This document shows, in pieces, positions 38,736-43,114 of a stretch of 43,114 bases of DNA (the stretch's first letter is position 1; every line of letters begins with the position of its first letter). The translations under genes and the position numbers were made by a program. The notes beneath the pieces are model-generated. The model ran no database searches. It was given only the letters and a program-made list of their open reading frames with translations, and had not been told where the DNA came from. Origin of the DNA: Coriobacteriia bacterium (lineage in GTDB: Bacteria > Actinomycetota > Coriobacteriia > WRKU01 > WQUG01). The stretch is from NCBI GenBank assembly GCA_009779855.1, contig WRBC01000005.1, forward strand, positions 1 through 43,114, read 5' to 3'.

Positions 38736-39497
38736 ATGAGATTTTTTTCTGACACCTATGTAATGTTTAAGCGCAATATAAAGATTGGCTTTAGAAATCC
38801 TGATGCCTTTGGCATGGCTATTGTTGCACCTTTCATTATGATAATGCTTTTCGGCTTGGTACTAGGTGGGGCGATGGAGATGGGACGCGCTAATTACGTT
38901 AATTTCATCGTGCCGAGCATTATGATGATTTCAATTGTGCAAAGCACTATCTTTGTAGGAATCAGCATTAACAGAGAAAAGAAGGCAGGCATTGTCGACC
39001 GCTTTAGGTCCATGCCCATAGCTCAATCTTCTTTTTTGCTAGGACATGTGTGTGCCTCTGTGTTTAGAAGTGTCATTGTGGTGGTTGCAGTAACCGTTGG
39101 GGCATTTATTATTGGCTTTAGACCAGAGGCCAGCTTTACGCAATGGCTTGCTATTGCAGGCATCTTTTTGCTCGTGACCGTTGCAGCGACCTGGCTTGCA
39201 GTATTTGTTGGCCTAGTAGTCAAAAGCGAAGAGTCAGCGTCATCATCGTTGACGATGATTTCACTGCTGCCCTACTTAAGTTCAGGTTTTGCTCCTATTG
39301 AAACTCTGCCTAGATGGCTGGCACTATTTGCAGAGCATCAACCCTTTACGCCAGTCATTGATAGCGCCCGCGCATTGATGATGGGCAGTCCTGTTAGTAA
39401 CAGCGACTTAATCCTATCAGTGGTATGGTGGACGGGTATTGCAGTTGTAGCCTGTATTGCTGCGGTAAAGATGTACGGACACAAATTGGCGAAGTAG
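38736..39497 (+). CDS. ABC-2 type exporter, permease (DrrB-like)
   Basis: A 253-residue protein with about six transmembrane helices (AFGMAIVAPFIMIMLFGLVL, then four more blocks and a final VVWWTGIAVVACIAAVKMY). The ABC-2 signature region is present around LSSGFAPIETLPRWLALFAE followed by HQPFTPVID, as in DrrB and related permeases. AAGGGG precedes the ATG. It is the last gene of the unit and is followed by a strong terminator. Confidence 0.88.
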   Translation: MRFFSDTYVMFKRNIKIGFRNPDAFGMAIVAPFIMIMLFGLVLGGAMEMGRANYVNFIVPSIMMISIVQSTIFVGISINREKKAGIVDRFRSMPIAQSSFLLGHVCASVFRSVIVVVAVTVGAFIIGFRPEASFTQWLAIAGIFLLVTVAATWLAVFVGLVVKSEESASSSLTMISLLPYLSSGFAPIETLPRWLALFAEHQPFTPVIDSARALMMGSPVSNSDLILSVVWWTGIAVVACIAAVKMYGHKLAK

Positions 39498-39568
39498 GCC
39501 GAATTGACTTAAGGTGTGCTTTAGGACAGGGTGCATAAGGCAAGACAGAACAAAATAAGAGCAAGATT

Positions 39569-39598
39569 AAGCGGTGGAGTGTATCCACCGCTTTTCAT
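39569..39598 (+). terminator. Terminator of the exporter operon
   Basis: AAGCGGTGGA and TCCACCGCTT form a 10-bp perfect stem with a 5-nt loop, followed by TTCATTT. The A/T-flanked stem could also work in reverse. Confidence 0.8.
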
Positions 39599-39676
39599 TT
39601 ATACTGGATAGCTGGATAGACAATAAAGGCTAAGGTGGGGCTTGCTACAAGCAGGGTCCTTAAGAAAGGTTGCATC

Positions 39677-40177
39677 ATGGGCAAAGACGCAAGTTTTGAC
39701 ATAGTTTCTGAAGTTGACTATCAAGAAGTCGACAATGCTTTTCAGCAAGCAGCAAAAGAACTCAAGCAGCGCTATGACCTAAAGGATAGTGGAGCCACGC
39801 TTGATTACGACAAGGCAAAGCACGAATTCACACTAACAGCACCCAGTGACTTTATTGGTGGGCAGGTTAAAGATGTGCTGAACTCAAAGCTTATCCGTCG
39901 TGACATTGACCTGAAGGCCGTACAGTGGTCAGACCCTGTTGCTGCCTCATTGGGTAATGTGCGTTTTACCGGCACCATTGTTAGCGGTATTGAAGAAACG
40001 ATGATCAAAAAGCTCAACAAAGATATCAAGGCGCAGAAATTCAAAAAGGTAAAAACAGTTATCGAAGGCGATAAGATTCGCGTTTCAAGTCCCAGCCGTG
40101 ATGACTTGCAGGCAGTTATCACCTTCGTTAAAGAGGCAGATTACGATATTCCCTTACAGTTTGTGAATTATAGATAA
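39677..40177 (+). CDS. yajQ: YajQ-family nucleotide-binding protein
   Basis: A 166-residue protein of the expected size. It starts MGKDASFDIVSEVDYQEVDN, then RYDLKDSGA, LIRRDIDLKAV and IKAQKFKKVKTVI, all standard YajQ (DUF520) blocks. Family members bind RNA, GTP or ATP, or cyclic di-GMP in some species; the role here is unknown. The ATG at 39,677 follows AAGAAAGG, and upstream in-frame codons lack a ribosome binding site. It stands between two terminator-bounded units. Confidence 0.92.
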   Translation: MGKDASFDIVSEVDYQEVDNAFQQAAKELKQRYDLKDSGATLDYDKAKHEFTLTAPSDFIGGQVKDVLNSKLIRRDIDLKAVQWSDPVAASLGNVRFTGTIVSGIEETMIKKLNKDIKAQKFKKVKTVIEGDKIRVSSPSRDDLQAVITFVKEADYDIPLQFVNYR

Positions 40178-40204
40178 GAGCACACGTATAGATAAGAGTG
40201 CACA
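40169..40204 (+). repeat. Two tandem 18-bp units at the yajQ stop codon
   Basis: TATAGATAAGAGCACACG is followed directly by TATAGATAAGAGTGCACA. The first unit contains the yajQ stop. Probably a small slippage duplication. Confidence 0.6.
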
Positions 40205-40263
40205 TGGGGCTCAATATCTACACAAGTCTTGAACCTTATGAGCACTCTTGACTGCGATTAACA

Positions 40264-41136
40264 ATGATAATTTTTCACGAGTTACTTATAGGAAGTGTGT
40301 CAGACGCACAAGATGACGATGTATTAAGTAGGGGGGCAAACCCCTGCCCTCGTTGTCTGCGCGCATCCTCAACTAAGCAAGAAAATTCCGTAGAGCCTGT
40401 GGGGTTGAATACTTTGCTGCTGCGCATTGAAGGGCTTTCTTCAGTGGAAGCCTCGGTCATGATGTGTGGCATGGAACCCTTTCGTCATCCTAGTCTAGTG
40501 AGTATCGTGCAGGCTTTGGCTGCAGCAAAAGTCCGCCGCGTTGGGATGCGTACTGATGCCGCTGCTCTAGCTAACCCGCGTGATGCGCAGGGCTGCGTAG
40601 GTAATGGGGTGCGTATGTTCGAGATACCCTTTTTGCCGCGCGAAATGGACTCGATTAATCAGGGCGCCCCTTTTGATGTGCGCTTAGCAGGGATTCAGGG
40701 TATCCGTGCTGCTGCGACGCAGTTAGGGCTAAACGTCTTTGTTTGTGCCGATATCTTTATCTGTAAACATACGGCACCCTATTTTGTCACTGTCATGCAG
40801 GCGGCCATCGTAGCGGGTGTTGATGCGATACGTATCAGTTTCGCAGAGGCAGACCCTGCTTCTTTGGTTACGCTATTAGGTGGTGACTCAATACTTGATA
40901 GTGCTCACAGTCTGGCGGTACAAAATTCAGTCGCTTTCTTTGTTGTTGGTGATGAATCTTTCGCGGGTCGCTACTTGCAGGGGGCGCAACTTTATCAGAC
41001 GATAACCGCTGTCGAGACCGCCAGTTCAAACGGAACCACCTTTCCAGGCAGGTCAGGTAAGTCAGGCAAGGACGCCAAATCCGACAAAGTGGTCGGCTCA
41101 GAAAAGACTTCCAGGGTGGGGGAGAACCGTGACTAA
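40264..41136 (+). CDS. Degenerate radical-SAM-like partner protein
   Basis: A 290-residue protein. Parts follow the radical SAM barrel pattern: LNTLLLRIEGLSS, then MCGMEPFRHPSLVSIVQALA (the GGEP/β2 region) and RRVGMRTDAAALANP. The CxxxCxxC cluster motif is missing; only NPCPRC near residue 27 has paired cysteines, so it probably cannot bind the usual iron-sulfur cluster. The C terminus is a low-complexity Gly/Ser/Lys tail. It overlaps the true radical SAM gene downstream by 8 bp and may act as its partner. No ribosome binding site is seen before the ATG, and a stop lies five codons upstream. Confidence 0.5.
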   Translation: MIIFHELLIGSVSDAQDDDVLSRGANPCPRCLRASSTKQENSVEPVGLNTLLLRIEGLSSVEASVMMCGMEPFRHPSLVSIVQALAAAKVRRVGMRTDAAALANPRDAQGCVGNGVRMFEIPFLPREMDSINQGAPFDVRLAGIQGIRAAATQLGLNVFVCADIFICKHTAPYFVTVMQAAIVAGVDAIRISFAEADPASLVTLLGGDSILDSAHSLAVQNSVAFFVVGDESFAGRYLQGAQLYQTITAVETASSNGTTFPGRSGKSGKDAKSDKVVGSEKTSRVGENRD

Positions 41137-42379
41137 GTCCCCTTATGCTATTGCACTAGTGGGTATCTCTCAGCCTGGGTATCAGTGCCTTGCTAATGCC
41201 TATTTGCGTGAATCTCTGCGCGGTGACGAGCGTTTATCAAATATGGCTGTTGGAAATCTAGAGTTTGATACTACTGTCAGCGCCTGGTGGATTGTCTACG
41301 ACCTTTTATCACAAGAATACGAACCAGACCTTGTGGGCTTTTCCGTTTACTGCTGGAACGCGCAGACTGTTTATGAGGCATTGCGAATTCTGCGTAAAGT
41401 ACGTCCAGACCTGCCTATTATTTTAGGTGGTCCAGAGGTTGGCCCTAACGCGAATGAAATTAGAGATCGTTTTGCGCCACAGGTTGTCTATGTTGCAGCC
41501 AGTGAAGGTGAGCGTGTTATCTGTGACGTTGTTGAGGTTCTTATGCGTGATGGCTCTTCGCATAAGTTAGCCTATTTGCCCACGCGTGATGCGATATCAG
41601 AAATGGACATGATCCCCTCTCCCTATACCGAAAACCACAGGCCATCTGTAGACGGCTCTGCCTACATCGAAACCTATCGTGGCTGTCCTCATCGCTGTAG
41701 TTACTGCTATGAGAGCAAGGGAATTGCACAGGTGCGCAGTTTTAGTTGGGGGCGCATTGCGGCAGACATTGATCTGGTGGCAAGCACCCCAGGAATGCAA
41801 TCTTTCACCTTTGTTGACAGTGCGTTTAATCTGACAAAGGGACGACTGCAGAAGCTCTCTGACATTTTGGCACCTTATGCTGCGCAAGGAATCCGCCTGC
41901 ACACCATCGAGGTTGATATCGAGAGCATTGATGATGAGCAGGCAGCACTCTTGGTACGTGCAGGAGTCATTAGTGTAGAAACGGGTCCGCAAACGACAGG
42001 AGCCCGCGCGTTAGAACTTAGTCAAAGAAACTTTAATCGCAACGCCTACCTTGAAGGGATCAAGGCTTGTCGCCGTGCAGGCATCACTGTTATTGCTGAC
42101 CTAATCCTTGGGCTGCCAGGTGATAATGTTGAGTTCTGTCTTGAAAGTATGCGCTTTGTAGTGCAGGATGCTGATCCAGGGGTTTTGCAAGCGTCAAGTC
42201 TGCATGTCTTGCCAGGTACCTTGTTGTGGGACAAAGCGGATGAGCTTGGACTTCAGTATGATAGCGAGCCCCCGCATACGGTAATGCAGACAGCAGATAT
42301 AAGCTTTAAGGAGCTTCGTGAACTGGAAGTATTTGGGGTGGCATTAAGTGCACTTTACCGCACGAACTCCGCGCAATGA
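41129..42379 (+). CDS. B12-binding-domain radical SAM protein
   Basis: A 416-residue protein. The N-terminal half is a cobalamin-binding-type Rossmann domain (DLVGFSVYCWNAQTVYEALR, LPIILGGPEVGPNANEI). The radical SAM cluster motif CPHRCSYCYESKG (CxxxCxxC) begins near residue 186, followed by TFVDSAFNL, VETGPQTTGARALEL and IADLILGLPGD. B12-dependent radical SAM enzymes catalyse methylations and rearrangements; the substrate is unknown. Start GTG lies behind GGGGGAG, overlapping the upstream partner gene. No biosynthetic cluster is visible around it. Confidence 0.85.
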   Translation: MTKSPYAIALVGISQPGYQCLANAYLRESLRGDERLSNMAVGNLEFDTTVSAWWIVYDLLSQEYEPDLVGFSVYCWNAQTVYEALRILRKVRPDLPIILGGPEVGPNANEIRDRFAPQVVYVAASEGERVICDVVEVLMRDGSSHKLAYLPTRDAISEMDMIPSPYTENHRPSVDGSAYIETYRGCPHRCSYCYESKGIAQVRSFSWGRIAADIDLVASTPGMQSFTFVDSAFNLTKGRLQKLSDILAPYAAQGIRLHTIEVDIESIDDEQAALLVRAGVISVETGPQTTGARALELSQRNFNRNAYLEGIKACRRAGITVIADLILGLPGDNVEFCLESMRFVVQDADPGVLQASSLHVLPGTLLWDKADELGLQYDSEPPHTVMQTADISFKELRELEVFGVALSALYRTNSAQ

Positions 42380-42471
42380 CATGTGACAGTAGTTACATCA
42401 ACCTACTAGTATAGCACCACTCTTGGGTTTATTTCGGGGTGTAAAGCAACGGAATTGTAGCTTAAATTCAA

Positions 42472-42500
42472 TGGACTAAATTGTGCTGCGCGGGTACAAT
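42472..42500 (+). promoter_or_regulatory. Promoter of the structured RNA
   Basis: TGGACT (42,472) and TACAAT (42,495-42,500) are 17 bp apart. The predicted start near 42,507 is a few bases before the first closing helix of the RNA. Confidence 0.65.
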
Positions 42501-42506
42501 GGAGGT

Positions 42507-42711
42507 GTTCATAAGTGCCCACTGCTTCGAGGTCGAAACAACGGTCGAACCAACACTTACGAATTCGGGAGTCTTAATTATCCCGGGGAGGACAGAAATC
42601 CTCGCGTTGCTCTGAAGTTTAGGGTAATGGTGTGGAGATTGGAGCCCTCGGTGCGGACACCCACCTGCTATCGCAGGTTCACCATACGACCTCGAAATAG
42701 TGGGCACTTTT
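42507..42711 (+). ncRNA. ssrS: Structured RNA of about 200 nt, 6S RNA candidate
   Basis: The 5' and 3' ends pair as AAGTGCCCACT (42,513-42,523) with AGTGGGCACTT (42,699-42,709), 11 bp perfect, then TTCGAGGTCG with CGACCTCGAA, 10 bp perfect. Inside is an asymmetric bubble whose 3' side carries a small hairpin (ACCTGC-TATC-GCAGGT). An upper stem follows (ACAC..TTAC with GTAA..GTGT) topped by hairpins CGGGA/TCCCG and GAGGA/TCCTC. A T-tract ends it. Closing stem, central bubble with a 3' hairpin, and terminal arm is the 6S RNA layout; length and own promoter also fit. I cannot confirm family by sequence. SRP, tmRNA and RNase P signatures are absent. Confidence 0.5.
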
Positions 42712-42763
42712 AAGTAATTGTCTGTAACCAACCCCTGTATCACTATTAGGAGTGCTCTCCAGC

Positions 42764-43114
42764 GTGGCAGAATTCACCCATACTATACCTAGTGGTTCAC
42801 GAATTGTAGTTGTTGTTTCGACAGGTCCTCTTGACGCCGCACATAAGCAATCAATGGAGGACAAGGACATCCGCATGCTTGATGTCATGGGCAAAAGTCA
42901 GGGTATTGCACTAGAAGAGCTAGCAGAAATTGGCTTAAAGCCTCGTGTTATTTATGACTATAACGACAGCATCGCAAAGGGTGCTGTTATGGCACAGCAT
43001 CCTGCTGCAGGTGTCTTGACCTGCCCTGATATGGAATCTTTGCTCTTAGTGTCCAGTGGCCCCTCTATCAACGAGCGTGTACAGGTAAACTTGCCTGACG
43101 TGCGTGGCTTAGAG
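42764..43114 (+). CDS. PASTA-domain protein, 5' part only (cut by window edge)
   Basis: A GTG start 12 nt after AGGAG opens a frame that runs off the window (117 codons seen). After an N-terminal segment (SGSRIVVVVSTGPLDAAHKQ) comes a PASTA-like unit: DVMGKSQGIALEELAEIGLK, then AQHPAAGVLTCPD and SLLLVSSGPS, with the beginning of another (VNLPDVRGLE). There is no kinase domain, signal peptide or membrane helix in the visible part. PASTA units usually bind wall fragments, but the N terminus looks cytoplasmic, so its place is unclear. Confidence 0.7.
   Translation, partial: MAEFTHTIPSGSRIVVVVSTGPLDAAHKQSMEDKDIRMLDVMGKSQGIALEELAEIGLKPRVIYDYNDSIAKGAVMAQHPAAGVLTCPDMESLLLVSSGPSINERVQVNLPDVRGLE

Noticed and set aside
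42507-42711. SRP RNA, tmRNA, RNase P RNA, T-box or cobalamin riboswitch for this RNA
   Set aside because: The signature sequences of these families are missing; the closing helix and bubble fit 6S better.
42483-42743. Short frames on both strands across 42,483-42,743
   Set aside because: They coincide with the structured RNA; the high complementarity explains open frames on both strands.

Overview
The window looks like chromosome of a low-to-moderate GC actinobacterium. The best pointer is the minus-strand cell-envelope cluster at 27.7-36.5 kb: two Ser/Thr kinases, two FHA proteins, a PP2C phosphatase, and a RodA/FtsW-type (SEDS) protein fused to a class B penicillin-binding protein. That layout, with mixed ATG/GTG/TTG starts, suggests Coriobacteriia. 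This is inference from gene content, not a database match.

Region 1 (1-11.8 kb) starts with the right end of an IS3-family element that has landed in the 3' end of a small membrane-peptide gene. A plus-strand tail-and-lysis cluster follows: an ArpU/sigma-like late regulator, an intrinsic terminator, tail tube, tail assembly chaperone with a -1 frameshift site, tape measure, distal tail protein, tail-associated protein, fibre, XhlA-like protein, holin, amidase endolysin, and three adhesin-like genes after the lysin. No terminase, portal, protease, capsid, connector or integrase is visible, and the regulator lies next to the tail tube. It is either a siphovirus-type (F-type) tailocin or a prophage that has lost its head genes.

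Region 2 (11.9-15.1 kb) is housekeeping: an FKBP-type lipoprotein, a polyprenyl diphosphate synthase, rubrerythrin behind a Fur/PerR-like box, and a prepilin peptidase.

Region 3 (15,169-27,598) is a 12.4-kb integrative element inserted in a tRNA-Arg(CCT) gene. It is bounded by a 17-bp direct repeat, with a tRNA 3'-half remnant on the left and the rebuilt tRNA on the right. Its maintenance genes are an XRE regulator, excisionase, HUH rolling-circle Rep and tyrosine integrase. Its cargo reads as a defence and repair island: a T5orf172/GIY-YIG protein, an antitoxin relic, decayed tail genes, a DprA-like plus phosphoribosyltransferase pair matching ShosTA, an RtcB2-PrfH ribosome-repair pair behind a leader with two hairpins, a nested and possibly pseudoknotted RNA, and three tandem zinc-ribbon membrane proteins. 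The integrase reading frame crosses the attachment core, so its C terminus should differ between the integrated and circular forms.

Region 4 (27.7-36.5 kb, minus strand) is the kinase/FHA/phosphatase/SEDS-PBP/PASTA-kinase operon for growth and wall synthesis. Region 5 (36.7-39.5 kb) is a TetR regulator with two copies of a likely operator, two small upstream ORFs, and an ABC-2 exporter. Region 6 (39.7-43.1 kb) holds a YajQ protein, a degenerate radical-SAM-like protein overlapping a B12-binding radical SAM enzyme, an independently transcribed ~200-nt structured RNA resembling 6S RNA, and the start of a PASTA protein cut by the window edge.
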